A DNA stretch of 64,000 nucleotides from Asparagopsis taxiformis (taxonomy: Eukaryota; Rhodophyta; Florideophyceae; Bonnemaisoniales; Bonnemaisoniaceae), in contig JALQPE010003059.1 of NCBI GenBank assembly GCA_030407315.1, positions 1-64,000 on the forward strand. Direction: 5' to 3'. Below are positions 32,803 to 44,178 of this stretch, in pieces. Position 1 is the stretch's first letter. Each line of letters starts with the position of its first letter. The notes beneath the pieces are model-generated. The model did no database searches, was not told where the DNA came from, and worked only from the letters and a program-made list of their open reading frames with translations. The position numbers and the translations under genes are program-made.

Positions 32803-32870
32803 AAGCGCTTTTGTGAGACGTCTGAAGCGCACTTAGGCTGGACCACCTGCCTAGCTTGCCAACCTACACG

Positions 32871-35800
32871 ATGTCAGCCCTTGGGCTGGTCAGTACTATC
32901 CGCCACCCGGAGCTCCACACTGCTCTGAGCGAGGACATTGCCCGGTTCGGCCTGGAATACGAACGGTACCTGAACGAGGTAGCGGATGTCAATCGAAATC
33001 GGACACCGGAAAACAGAATTCGTCCTGCAGGACGAAAAGCGTGCATCTGCCCTGACCTACTTGTATCACTGGTGTCAATGAAAGTCTTCGCAGGTTGCGA
33101 CACCGTAGAAGATGTGACGAACACTCAGGTTCATCAATGGATGATCTCTCGGATGGACAGAGGAGAACAAGTCCTCTCGGCAAGGGTTGAAGCTGCAGTA
33201 AACGAAACTCAGTTCAAGCCTCTACTGAAGGATCCAGAAGGTGCTACCTTGATGTTTTTTAGCCAGCTTCACAGCTCGCTGCGTAAGTTTGGCGCATCAA
33301 GCGCCATCCAGAGCTCTCCGAAAGCTCTAATCAATCTGGTCATTCCGAAAATACAGCCCGCAATTGTGCGCGACACGGTTGTGAAAGAACACGACTACTG
33401 GCCAGAGAATAAGAAATATGACCTCAACTTCCTCCAATTGAAGGTGGCGGAAATCTCGCGCGAATCCGCTCGCTACGCGGGGAAGAGAGGTCGTCGGGAC
33501 TTCAGCCCAGATTCGAATAGTCTTCCTCGTGGAAGTAAGGGAGAAATACAAGGGCGAAAGAACAAGAAAAGGCGTGAACAAGCCCGAGGGAATCAGCCCT
33601 CGACAGCGATCGGAACGGGAGCAGAACGTAAGCCTGTTCCGGTCCGGAACCCGGGACGAAGCGCCGATCATAGCAGCAGTCGGAACGGGGGGAGGAAGAA
33701 AACAAAGCAATGGAAGACACCCTGCCTAAATCCCGAATGCACTGAAGTTCACCCCCTGAAGGAGTGTAAGAATACTTCTGAGGAACAAAAGGACGATTTG
33801 TTCAGGAAATTAAGAGCAGATCGGAAGAGCCTCTCTGCGGTGAGAGACCCGTACCCCTCTGAAGGGAGATGGGAAGTGTTATTGCACGACAAGGTCCTCG
33901 CGATTGCGCTCGGCGACATAGGGGCTGACTACAGCGCCGTGCCACGCCGACTGGTCCAGAAACTCGTCAAATCTGGATCAGAAATACCCGAATCAGTGCT
34001 AGATAACCCACTCAAGCTCAGTGTAGCTGTGAAGCTACCCAAATGCGACCCAATAATCGCCACATCGAAGGTTTCCCTATCGATACGATTGAAGCTCCCA
34101 TGTGGACCCCTCTGCCTGCGAAGAGTTGAATTCATCGTCGTGGAGAACGATATGGAAGAGATTTTATTGGGAAGGCCATTACTGAAATGCTTGGGATTCG
34201 ATCTTGGACGTCACTTGGAGGACGTCCGAGACAAATATCACAACGCTGACGTAAGTTCGCTGATGCCAGTCGCTTCCGAAACAGAAAGCAAATCCCTAGT
34301 GCTGAACCGATTCAAAGCGTATACAGGGATACGATACAATGACGCCGACTCCGACCCGATCCCTCTGCCAAATTCCATCGGGGCCAGCATGGGGATAGAT
34401 TCAGAACAAGACATCGAGGCCGCCATTACAAATACAGTGCGATCTGCAGAAGCGAACAGTATCAGCAAAGAGGGATCCGCTAGGATATCGCGCCTCCTAG
34501 CCTCTTACCGTGACGTACTGCGAATCAAACTTGGGCCAGATCCTCCTGCACGAGTTGAGCCCATGCGAATTAAGCTGAAGCAGAATCACAGGCCGACCCG
34601 AGCCACCCAGCGGCGCTATGCCCCCCCACAACGCGAGTTTATATCAAATACTGTTCGGAGATTGGAGAAGATCGGAGCTATCTATCACAACCCAGCCGCA
34701 AGGTGGGCAAGCCCTGCCCTTGCCGTTTCGAAACCAGGGTCTGAAAAATTCAGGTTCACGGTAGACCTGCGAGCGCCAAATTCAATGACAGAACCCATCA
34801 TATCTTCAATGCCGAACCTAGAATGCCTCTTACAGCTCACTGAGGGCAGCAGCGTATTCGCCAAAATTGATCTCTGTCACGCATATTGGCAATTACCACT
34901 GCACAAAGACTCGCAAGAATGCATGTCAATCCAGACACCCTTGGGTGTCTTCACGCCAAGACGAGTGCTCCAGGGGAGCACAGACGCCGGAAGCCATTTT
35001 CAGGCCAGCACCGCGAAAGTATTCGAGTGCCTCTCAGCAAACATGCTGCAATGGCTCGATGATTTCCTTCTTCACGCCAAGAACGAAGGAATCCTAATTG
35101 ACATATTGGAGACGTATTTCGCTAGGTGCCGCGAGTTCGGACTCAAGATACATGCAGAGAAGTCAAAACTGTTTCTCCGCGAGACGAAGTTTTGCGGAAG
35201 AATCATCGACGGAGAAGGGATCCGTTTCGATCCCCGCAGCCTCGACGCTTTACTGAACATGTACAGGCCGGAAAAGGCCGGAGACCTTCAGCAGTTCATT
35301 TGTGCGACGAGTTGGATGCGCAACAGCATCCCCGAATATGCCACGACCATCGCACCTCTTCACGAGATAATGGAACTCTGTTACACGAAGGCAAAGAAAC
35401 GAACTAAACGCGCGGTGCGTAAAATTTCACTGGCAGGGCTATGGGGGAGAGATCATGACTGCGCTTTCCAGCAGATCAAAAACTCTATAGCCCAGTCAGT
35501 GAAGCTTGCGCACCCGAAACGAGACTCCGATTTGTGTCTATTCTCAGACGCTTCAGAGTCACATTGGTCATCAGTCCTCACACAAACCAATCGCCTGGGG
35601 AGAAACCGCCCAATCGACGAACAGGAACACGCTCCGCTTTCGTTCCTTTCCGGAAGCTTCAAGGGATCATCCGCTCGATGGAGCATCGTGGAAAAGGAAG
35701 CTTTCGCTATTGTCGAATCAATGCAACGGCTGGAATACATTGTGGCTGGACGCGAAGTCCGTTTGTTTACGGATCACGCTAACCTCATTTACATTTTCGA

Positions 35801-37540
35801 CCCCGTCGGGCAGAACCCGGGGCTAGCACGTCACACCGCAAACAAACTGATGCGTTGGGCTTTGAAACTTAGCGGATATCGCTACGTGATCGAACACCTC
35901 AGCGGTGAGCGGAACGTGTGGGCAGATATGCTCACAAGGTGGGCTGCAGCCCCGTCGACGACCACCCGCAAATCACGAATTTGCCGACTCATGGTCGCTC
36001 CGATCACGCCATCTCTTTCTGAAGAACTAGATTGGCCATCCCGAGAGGACATTGCGAACGCGCAACATACCTCTAGCGCCCCACGACCCGGCGGTTTCGA
36101 ACAAGCTGGGGATATCGTCCAGGACAGGAGAGGGGTTATCTGGATCCCGCCAGACGCGGATCCCGTTCTGAAACTACGAATCCTAATCGCGGGGCATACG
36201 GGATTCGGTGGACACAGAGGTAGCAGGACATCGCTCGCCATCCTTCGTGCGCATTTCACTTGGGATGGAATGCCCAAGGATGTCGAAGTCTTCTGCAAGT
36301 CATGCTTGCACTGCCTCTCAACGTCGACAGGAAATACCGTACCGCGACCTTTGGGTCACAGCTTGCACGCCGAGAAACCGAACCAGATCCTGCATTTTGA
36401 TTTTTGCTACATCGGGAAAAGCAGCACAGGCGAAATTTACATACTGATATTGAAAGATGACCTGAGCTCGTACGTTTGGTTGTTCCCTTCGGCAACTGCA
36501 GACGCCGAGCAAGTAGCTGACGCACTCATTGAATGGTTCTCGGCATTCGGAACAGTGACGCAATGGATCTCAGACCGGGGATCCCACTTTCGCAATAGCG
36601 TCATCCGAGCTATCAGGGAGCGCTTGCATTGCGCCCACCACTTCACACTGGCTTACTGCCCTTGGACAAACGGTTCCGTGGAAGTGGTATGTCGAGAGCT
36701 CATAAGAGCTATGAGAGCGCTCCTTTCGGAGTACCAGTTACCGCAGAGATCGTGGCCAGCCGTCGTCCCGGTTGTCCAGTCGATCCTGAATAACACTCCG
36801 CTCCAGCGACTTGGTGGAAAATGCCCACTGACTGCGTTTACACAGCTACCTGCTGACTCTCCTCTTCTGGCCATTCGTCACCCAACAAAAGAACCAGTTG
36901 AAATCCTCCAGATTGAGGAAGTTCGAGCAAAGCAATTGCTGAGAGTCCGCGAGCTGCAGGACTCAATGGACCAGATACACCGAAATTTGTCTCTTTCCGT
37001 TTCGGCCGCACGCGAGAAGCGTGTGGCATCGCACAACGCCAGGACACACGTTCGCGCGTGCAATTTCGACGTTGGGGACTTCGTCCTCTGCGGTAAACTG
37101 AATCGACATACCGGAAGTAAGCTTTCATTGCGTTGGTATGGACCTCGCCGCATTACTAAGACCCTTTCCGATTTCCTCTTCGAAGTGGAAGACCTCCGGA
37201 CGATGGACAAGTCTGTAATACACGGAACTCGCCTCAAGTTTTTCGAAACAGTAGCTACACAGTCACTGAGGAGCTAATCAATCAACTCTCTTTCCAGGAC
37301 GGAGAGCTGTGTGTGGTAGAGAAATTCTTGGACTTACGGGAGCGCCGAGGAAGGGTAGAAGTACGAGTTCAATGGAAGGGGTTTGAGGATGAAGATCCCG
37401 CCTGGGAGGACATCGACGCCATCCGAAACGACGTCCCCATTCTATTGTCGGAATTCCTAGGTGAGATACAGACTAATGGGACAGCTCGGCAAAAGCGTAT
37501 CGCCTCCAAGGTTCTGGGGATGAACAACAGCACGGTATAG
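32871..37540 (+). CDS. Gag-Pol polyprotein with C-terminal chromodomain
   Basis: From the ATG at 32871 one frame runs to a stop at 37277 (1,468 residues). Domains: Gag with a zinc-knuckle variant CX4CX3HX4C (~33724-33768); aspartic protease DIGADYSAV (~33916); reverse transcriptase with KIDLCHAYWQLPL (~34864) and active site WLDDF instead of YxDD (~35053); RNase H with FSDASE and TDHAN; integrase with an HHCC finger (~36200-36320) and DD35E catalytic residues (HFDF, SDRG, NGSVE). A GT-AG intron at 37251-37297 (47 bp, CTAATCA branch-like word, TTTCCAG acceptor) keeps the frame and adds 80 residues (37298-37540) with a chromodomain (VRVQWKGFEDEDPAWED). Spliced product 1,540 residues. If the intron is not used, the chromodomain would need frameshifting. 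Confidence 0.9.
37251..37297 (+). other. Candidate 47-bp intron joining integrase to chromodomain
   Basis: It starts GTAGCT, has GCTAATCA ~19 nt before the end and finishes CTCTCTTTCCAG. Removing it takes out the stop at 37275-37277 and joins phase 0 to phase 0. Its length is a little below the protease introns here (67-107 bp). This is the reading I favour over a frameshift, because no slippery site is seen. Confidence 0.6.
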
Positions 37541-37568
37541 ACGAATCGTGCAATTGTTCATGGGGGAC

Positions 37569-38012
37569 TGTTCTACCCCCTACGTCTCGCGGGTACAGAT
37601 ACTGTATCTTAATCTCGGCTTTACGTAGTGACGAGAAATATCCCTTGAGGATCTTGCGGGCTCCCCGAGACACTGTAAATCAGGTGAAGGGAGTTACTCG
37701 CCCGATCGGCCCCGAAACTGATCTGATGAGCTCGCGTCGAGGCGCGACAGTGATCTCGCTATCAAGCAGAGACACCAGCCTCGAATAATGCGCGGCGGCG
37801 AGCGGAGAGATACACTAATAAACTCGCGACGCGCCGTCTCGAGCGAAGGGCGGCGCGGGGTACATTCGGGTACCGGTTCACCTTGCCTCGTAGAGAGATT
37901 AGTCTGAACTAGCGTGAAATCGCTTCCGCGTACCGCGCGGATCGACCGGAGTGACGCGACCGAATTGGCGAGCGAGCAGGCGGTCTACGCGTACAGCCTC
38001 AGGTGGAGAACA
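37569..38012 (+). repeat. 3' LTR
   Basis: 444 bp, identical by eye to the 5' LTR. Followed by the duplicated target GTCCT. Confidence 0.95.
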
Positions 38013-38143
38013 GTCCTCACAACCTATTCATTTAGTGTGCCATACCAAAGAACATTTATAGCACGTTTACATGGTACCATACCACCGCAACCATTTAAAC
38101 TGACTATGCTTATAATAAATTTGTGCACAATAGCTTCTCTATT

Positions 38144-38485
38144 ATGGCTGCTCTCCCAAGGTGTGTCTTCATAATGTTACTGATGACCACAAAATTCACA
38201 TTGGTAAAGTGGGATGACGTTTTACTCTTCCAACAAGGCTCAGCGTCATGTGGAGTATGTATAAAATCTTATGTCCAAATTCTTGACTATGAAGAGCATT
38301 TCTGCTCGCGACAGCCTGTACCTATTCTCTCCTACGATGGAATAAATTGGAATAATGCTTGGTCGTTAACATGGTCTCACTGTATACCATCAGAATGTGC
38401 AACTAGAATTTCTTTCATACACTTGTCTAACATGTTGACTACGCTTCTGCCTGTTGAATTTAATCTGCTAATGAAGACTACTTGA
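38144..38485 (+). CDS. Possible small cysteine-containing secreted protein
   Basis: 113 codons from an ATG at 38144. The N-terminus (MAALPRCVFIMLLMTTKFT) could be a signal peptide. The rest has Cys in SCGVC, HFCSR and HCIPSEC and an aromatic-rich middle. There is no family I recognise. It lies between the retrotransposon and protease paralog 3 on the same strand. It could be a chance frame. Confidence 0.3.
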   Translation: MAALPRCVFIMLLMTTKFTLVKWDDVLLFQQGSASCGVCIKSYVQILDYEEHFCSRQPVPILSYDGINWNNAWSLTWSHCIPSECATRISFIHLSNMLTTLLPVEFNLLMKTT

Positions 38486-38837
38486 TTATACCTATGTGCA
38501 AGTATTCCACAGCATAGCTTGTCTCCGCCAATGGCAATGTTTCAAAAATCTAAAGCACCAATTGCACATTGGTACAGATATGCATAGAAACATGAGGTTT
38601 GATCAAGCTATGGGGAGATTTGAAAGAGTTCATGGTTGCACCCCGGCAGCAATGCGTTTCGCATCGATACGAACAAACGATCAAATGGTGGGAAAACAAT
38701 TACAGGTTTCGAGGTACACATACTTGAGTTAAAACTTATCTACGGAAAGGCGCATTCCTTCTCTACGACTATATCTCTCCTTGAAAACTACAACGACAAC
38801 CACACTTTGCTTATTTTCTCACCTAGCAAAACCAGAA

Positions 38838-40362
38838 ATGTTTCGAATTTCGAAGTTGCTCCACACCTTGTTCCTCGTTGTGCTCTTGGCAAAGCATTCT
38901 GCTCACGCTGCTCCCTCTATACAACCGCATGTCCACCAAGAATCATGCCCGATCGTGTTGGAACCAGACCAAGGAGTGACAGTAGAGGAAGACGTTTCAT
39001 CCAATTCCCAAAATTCATTCTCAACGGCAACCAAATACATTCACCACAGTAGCAGTAAAACGCAAAATCGAACTAAGACGCTTTCTGTCTCTCGACAGAC
39101 ACCACGAGTTATCAATGGAAGCCCGGTTGTTTCAAAGCGGCTGAGAGAAATGATGGTATTTTTAGTTGACCTCCGACAACCAACGTATTGCACCGGAACT
39201 CTGATATCTCCGAGATGGATACTTACGGCAGCACATTGCCGTTTTTCCAGTAACTCTTCAAAGGTGATTATCGGCTCACCTACCCTATCAGTTGATTTTG
39301 ACGAGGGGGTTTTTCCCGAGACCGTTACTGTGCGTTTCGATGGGGAGCTTGGAGAACTTATCAATGTAAAGCGGGTAATCAATCATCCCAGCTTCGATGA
39401 TTCCTTCTTAGAAGAAAGATTTTCTTTCGATATTGCTCTTATCGAACTTTCAGAGCCATCTTCGAGCACCAACTTCATGAGATTGAATTCTGAGCACCAG
39501 CTTGAAGAAGGGAGTATAGCCAGGACCAGTGGTTATGGCCTAACATCTCTATCGTCTGGGGAAGGTGCATTTCTTGTACAAGTTGATCTTCCAATTTTCC
39601 CACAAAACGAGTGCGAACAATTTTATCCAGATGTATATTCTCCAGATCATCATGTATGTGCGGGATATAAATACCGTATTTGTTCATCATGGTAAGTGGA
39701 GTTAAGGACTGCATGCTGTGAAGGTGAGAACGAATTGAGGACTAACTCTAATTTGACTTCTGTTGATCCATTGTAGCTTTGGTGATAGTGGAGGTCCAAT
39801 TTTTCAGTACGACGTTAATGATAACGCTGTTCAAATAGGTGTTACTTCTTTCGGAAGAGACTGTGGCATATTGGGCGACCCATCAGTTTATGTGCGACCC
39901 GATGCGTTTATTGACTGGATTTCTGCGCAAGGTGCGAACTTCACGGTAGGTGCAAATTTGAATGCTGTGCTAAACGAAGAAATAGAAATCCCCCAAGAGG
40001 ATGGAGGAAATAATGAAGAGATTTTCCCGCCCGCTCTAGAAACTCCAGATGCTGGTCTCTTTCCTGTTCAGCAACGCGGGCGCAGAGATAACAGGTTATT
40101 TCTAGGACCTACAATTGGCACAGTAGTAGGACTCGTTGTATTTTTCAGCGCCTGTATTATCTATACTGGAAGAAGGAAGAAGGGGGCCGTTGAATCGAAC
40201 CCGCCAGATGAAGAGAATGAAACGATAGATGAGACGCAAGACGCATCACCTGTGCTCGTGGATAATACCGAAGAAGATGATGGGAAATGCAACAAATCGC
40301 TGTTCCCGGCTGAAGTGCGCACGAATCCAGCGATGGCTCAGAGCTCACAAGACATTGTTTAG
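38838..40362 (+). CDS. Membrane-anchored S1-family serine protease (paralog 3)
   Basis: Exons 38838-39691 and 39777-40362, with an 85-bp intron (GTAAGT...TTGTAG) at the family position. 479 residues, the longest copy. The start at 38838 (MFRISKLLHTLFLVVLL) gives a signal peptide like the other paralogs; an in-frame ATG at 38781 would place 19 extra residues in front and is less likely. The propeptide has SCPIVLEPDQ. Activation site R-VING (~90-94); catalytic His133, Asp198 and Ser289; Ser six before the catalytic Ser. The linker after the protease domain is longer than in the others and is acidic and Pro-rich. Membrane span ~394-414; ~65-residue tail with many Glu and Asp. It follows the chromovirus insertion by ~800 bp, so its promoter region may have been altered. 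Confidence 0.88.
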
Positions 40363-41573
40363 TCCGTGGGCTCCAATTAGGAATTAGTGCGATGTCATCA
40401 CGAACGCTTTGAAGTGCCACAGTACATCTTGTTCACAGAGGTGCGAAAAGGTCGGGATTGGTCCCGCAGATGAATTGCACAATAGAAGTATTTTCGTGAG
40501 CCAATAATGAAGAAAGAAGCGTCAAACATGTTGCATGATTGAGAGGTATTGCGTGTCGAAAAGGTAGTGGAAATTCCATGGTATAAGCAGTCAGAACATG
40601 ATTCCACCTAGAATAGTCAACAATGCGCGATTTTGCTAGTGAAAAATGAGGAGAGATGATCTCATTGCTGGACCAGCAGCCGAATAGACGAGTGACACAA
40701 TGTTTCTTAAACTTCAATTCCAATAAGGATGTGAATTGTTGTAAGCGCCCACCTTATACAGAGTAATTGGTAGGAAAGAGAACGACTTCCACAACCAGTC
40801 CGATAACAGATCGAAACTCGGATATCCAACCGGATTTCATCATCATAAAAGGGAAGCACATCAGAGTGTGACCCAAAAAACGTAACTGGCTTCAAATCCA
40901 GTCCAGAAACTTTTACAGAGAAATTGTCCACCTCTGATTTCTAGAATTGCGTTTCGAGGCATATAACAGGTCTCATGCTTCACGGCGTAAGAATCAACGT
41001 GTAGCACGCATCTCCATGTGACAGGGAGATGTGTGCCGCACACTGACATGGACCGTGAGGAGATCAACAGCTTTTCGCATTAAATTTTGTCAGGATGCTA
41101 ACTCCTGAAGCAAAGCACTCTACCAACAGTGTCAGCACAAAGCGGACGTGGCAACTGAAGCCACCGACAGTAGCAATAGAAATGTATATAGTTTAACATA
41201 GGATCCAAAGTAAACCGGGAGCATCGGACTCTGACGTTCTAACAAAGTTAATTCTTTATGATACTTGCTTCCAGATCATGTGACATGTCCATGGCCCATG
41301 TCTCTTGTCTTCTTTTTCAACTCATTCGAGTCCTCTTCTGCGTGTTTCCTCGATATCACTGAAATGCACATGAGAAACAAAGCTGAGAGATGAGGCAAGC
41401 TATGAACGTACCGGGAAAAAATAAAGTAGAAACTTCGACGGGTGACTCGGAAAGCCCCGTCTTCTTCAGAGGAGACATGGCTCGTTTGTGATGCATCATC
41501 ATTCGAAAAGACCCATTCATGTACATTACATCTGCTCTATCCACACAAATTCATAACCTGTATCCCCTTCATC
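40363..41573. other. Gap between protease paralogs 3 and 4
   Basis: The two genes converge here. Short frames only. 40433-40723 on the minus strand is the longest but has no motif. No repeats are seen. Confidence 0.4.
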
Positions 41574-43072
41574 TTATTCTGGTAAAACATTGGTTCTTGC
41601 CCGGTTTCGTTTTCCTGCCCACACAGATCCTACTGCAGCGACTACAATTAACGCCAAAACACCAGCAACAACCCCAAAAATGGTTGCTGAGTCTGAATCA
41701 CTTTCATTGTCACCTGTTGTTACTGGAGGGAAGTCTGCAACTCCAGCTTCGGCACCATCATTCGTACTGTTGTTGGAATTTTCGCTTCCAGCTTCATTGC
41801 CCTCCTCCATACCTGGACTTGGTTCAATATTTTCATCAATATCCAGTCCAGGACTTGCTTCTACACTTGCCTCCAAAATGCTCTCTTCAATAATCACAGA
41901 ATTCAGCTCTTTTCCAGTTGGGAACACCACGCCTTGTTCAGAAATCCAATCAATGAACACAGCAGTTCGTACATACACTCCCGGGTCGAAAAATTCTCCA
42001 CAATATATTTCCCCAAAAGAGACGAGAGCTAAATGAACCGGGTTGTCATCAATATCGTACTGGAAGAGGGGACCACCGCTGTCACCAAAGCTTTGCAATC
42101 AGAGGAAAATTAGCGTTAGAACTGACACTTCGTGCTATATCTATTGCACATCAGCCAGAAAATCATATGGCGAGGGATCAATTTGGAATCAACTTACCAT
42201 GAAGAACAAAATCTCGTTTTGTATCCTGCGCATACATGCTTATCCGGGACGAAGAACTCATTGAAAAATTCTCGACATCCCTGGTTCGAGAAAATAGGAA
42301 GATCTACCTGCCGAAGTGAAGCATCTCTTTTTCGCTCGAACTGAATTGGAGATGTGAAACCGAAACCCATGTTTCTTGCAATGCTGCCAACTTTCGGCTG
42401 GTTAAGTTTAGTATTCAGTCTCATGAAGCTGGTGCTCGATGACGGCTCAGAGAGTTCAACAAGTGCAATATCGTATGCTGACCCTTCTGGCGAGAGGAAG
42501 GCTTCATCAAAGTTGGGATGAGCGATTACTCTCCTCACATTGAGAACCTCTCCGTCTTCAAAGTCCACAGTAATGGTGCTTGGAAAAATCGAGTCATTGA
42601 CTTCAACAGTTAGGGAGGACGAACCAATTATTACTCTCGAGAATCTGGGGTTAAATTGGCAATGTGCAGCAGTGAGCACCCATGTAGGTGATATGAGAGT
42701 TCCGCTACACGACCCTAGTTGCTCAAAGTCAACGAAAAATGCCATCATTTCTCTAAGGCGTTTTGAAACAACTAAATTACCGCCAATAATTCGTGGCGTC
42801 TGTCGGAATAGGGAGAAAAGTGCGGAGTGAGAGTTTGTTCTGTTCGTGGCATTGGAACGAGTATATTTGACTGTTTTCCGGAGCGAATTGGGTGTTTGAG
42901 TTGATTGAATGTTCGGCCTCGCAATTGTTAACGGGTCAGGTTCCAGCAAGACGGGGCACGATTCCTCGTTCTGGTGAACGACTGAGTAGGTGGATTGGGA
43001 AGTAAGGGTGCAATGTATAGCTCCGAAGAGCGTGAGCAAAACAAAGCATTGGCTAAGGGAAGATGAATTCAT
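41574..43072 (-). CDS. Membrane-anchored S1-family serine protease (paralog 4)
   Basis: Exons 43072-42198 and 42090-41574; the 107-bp intron (GTAAGT...CAAAG) lies at the same Cys codon as in the plus-strand paralogs. 463 residues. The frame is open upstream to 43189, but the ATG at 43072 starts the signal peptide (MNSSSLSQCFVLLTLFGAI), so I choose it. Propeptide with SCPVLLEPD; activation site R-IIGG, the classical form; His137, Asp201 and Ser296; Ser six before the catalytic Ser. Membrane span ~428-450 with only ~13 residues after it, the shortest tail of the family; the acidic, Ser/Asn-rich region lies before the span instead. It is the only full member on the minus strand, so the cluster grew by inverted as well as direct duplication. 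Confidence 0.88.
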
Positions 43073-44178
43073 TTCAGTCCAGCTTGAAAGATGAGAAGGG
43101 AAGGAAGTTAACAGGAGATGATGAGTTGAAATATTTATTTGCGAGGTAGAACTGTCCCTCAGGTATGGTATGAGAATTGAGATATCCAATTTGGGGTCGG
43201 CTGAGAATTGCGCTTCTCTACTTCCTTATAGACATTGTTGGTGAGGTGTAGAAAGCTATTTAGCTCTTCGCACTGGTGCCGCGAACAGAAAGCTTCCCAG
43301 ACAGTCAGATTTGTACCTTTTCTAAAAGCAGAAGTTCCTATTGTTGAAGGGTAATGATTGGTGTGCATGAACTCGTTCATTTTTCCCTTTCTTACGATAC
43401 GAAATATCTTGTAGGCATGATGTACACGATTCGCAATGAATGAAAGTACATGCCTGACATTGTTGTACCTGTGCAAGTATGGTCTTTCTTGACCTCGTGG
43501 CATGGCAGCAATGTTCAAAACATAACCCAATTTGATTCATTGATACAAGATATTTTTTTACTCATAACGCTTTCATCCTCATGATGGATGGTTAGGCTGT
43601 CAAATCATTAGCTATCTTATTGCGCACGTCGTAGTGTTGATACGTCATCTCTGACGATGCTTTCCTCCGTTTCCTTGATGTACACTCATGACTATTATAC
43701 TCCAGTGTCAGTGTAACAACGACATACGTGAAATTACTGACTAGACTTGCGACGGCAATTCGTATTTGATACTAAATTTAAATTAGAATTAAACTTAGAA
43801 AAGAATCATGCTATTCCATTGCTGGCAATGTTCTGCGATGGTATTGCGGTTTCACTTACCACAGCCGATACACGTGCACCGGCCTAAACGTCCTGCAGCA
43901 GCCCCCGCCCGTGTCTACCACAGACAAGTTACTCCGCCCAAGCAAACCCAGTAGACTTGGAATCGTGATGTCGACAACTGTCTGCGGTACAAAAATCCAG
44001 TGCTACTGCCTTTGCAAAAGCAAACCGAGTCGACTTTCCTTGTGCTGAAGCAGTCCAAAACTTAAGTCGTTCATATACATACATATCTACGCTTCATTCA
44101 ACTCATAGCAGTTGATTATTAAGCACGCACAAAGACAGACATTCTCCGGACAGACCAAACACCATATCATCTCAACCC
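43073..44178. other. Divergent intergenic region
   Basis: Lies between the start of protease paralog 4 (minus) and the membrane protein at 44179 (plus), so it should hold both promoters. Minus-strand frames at 43159-43540 overlap one another and lack motifs. Confidence 0.4.

Larger units (their letters stand above)
32359..38012 (+). mobile_element. Complete Ty3/gypsy chromovirus LTR retrotransposon
   Basis: 5,654 bp with two 444-bp LTRs (TGTTCTACC...GGAGAACA) and a perfect 5-bp target duplication GTCCT at 32354-32358 and 38013-38017. The LTRs show no difference by eye. The single Gag-Pol frame is intact. All of this points to a very recent insertion. Gene order protease, reverse transcriptase, RNase H, integrase, chromodomain defines a chromovirus. 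It lies in the protease cluster, upstream of paralog 3, and breaks no gene that I can see. The sequence after the 5' LTR (aagcgcttttgtgag) does not begin with the TGG expected of a tRNA primer site, and the polypurine tract before the 3' LTR is weak (catgggggac). Confidence 0.95.
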
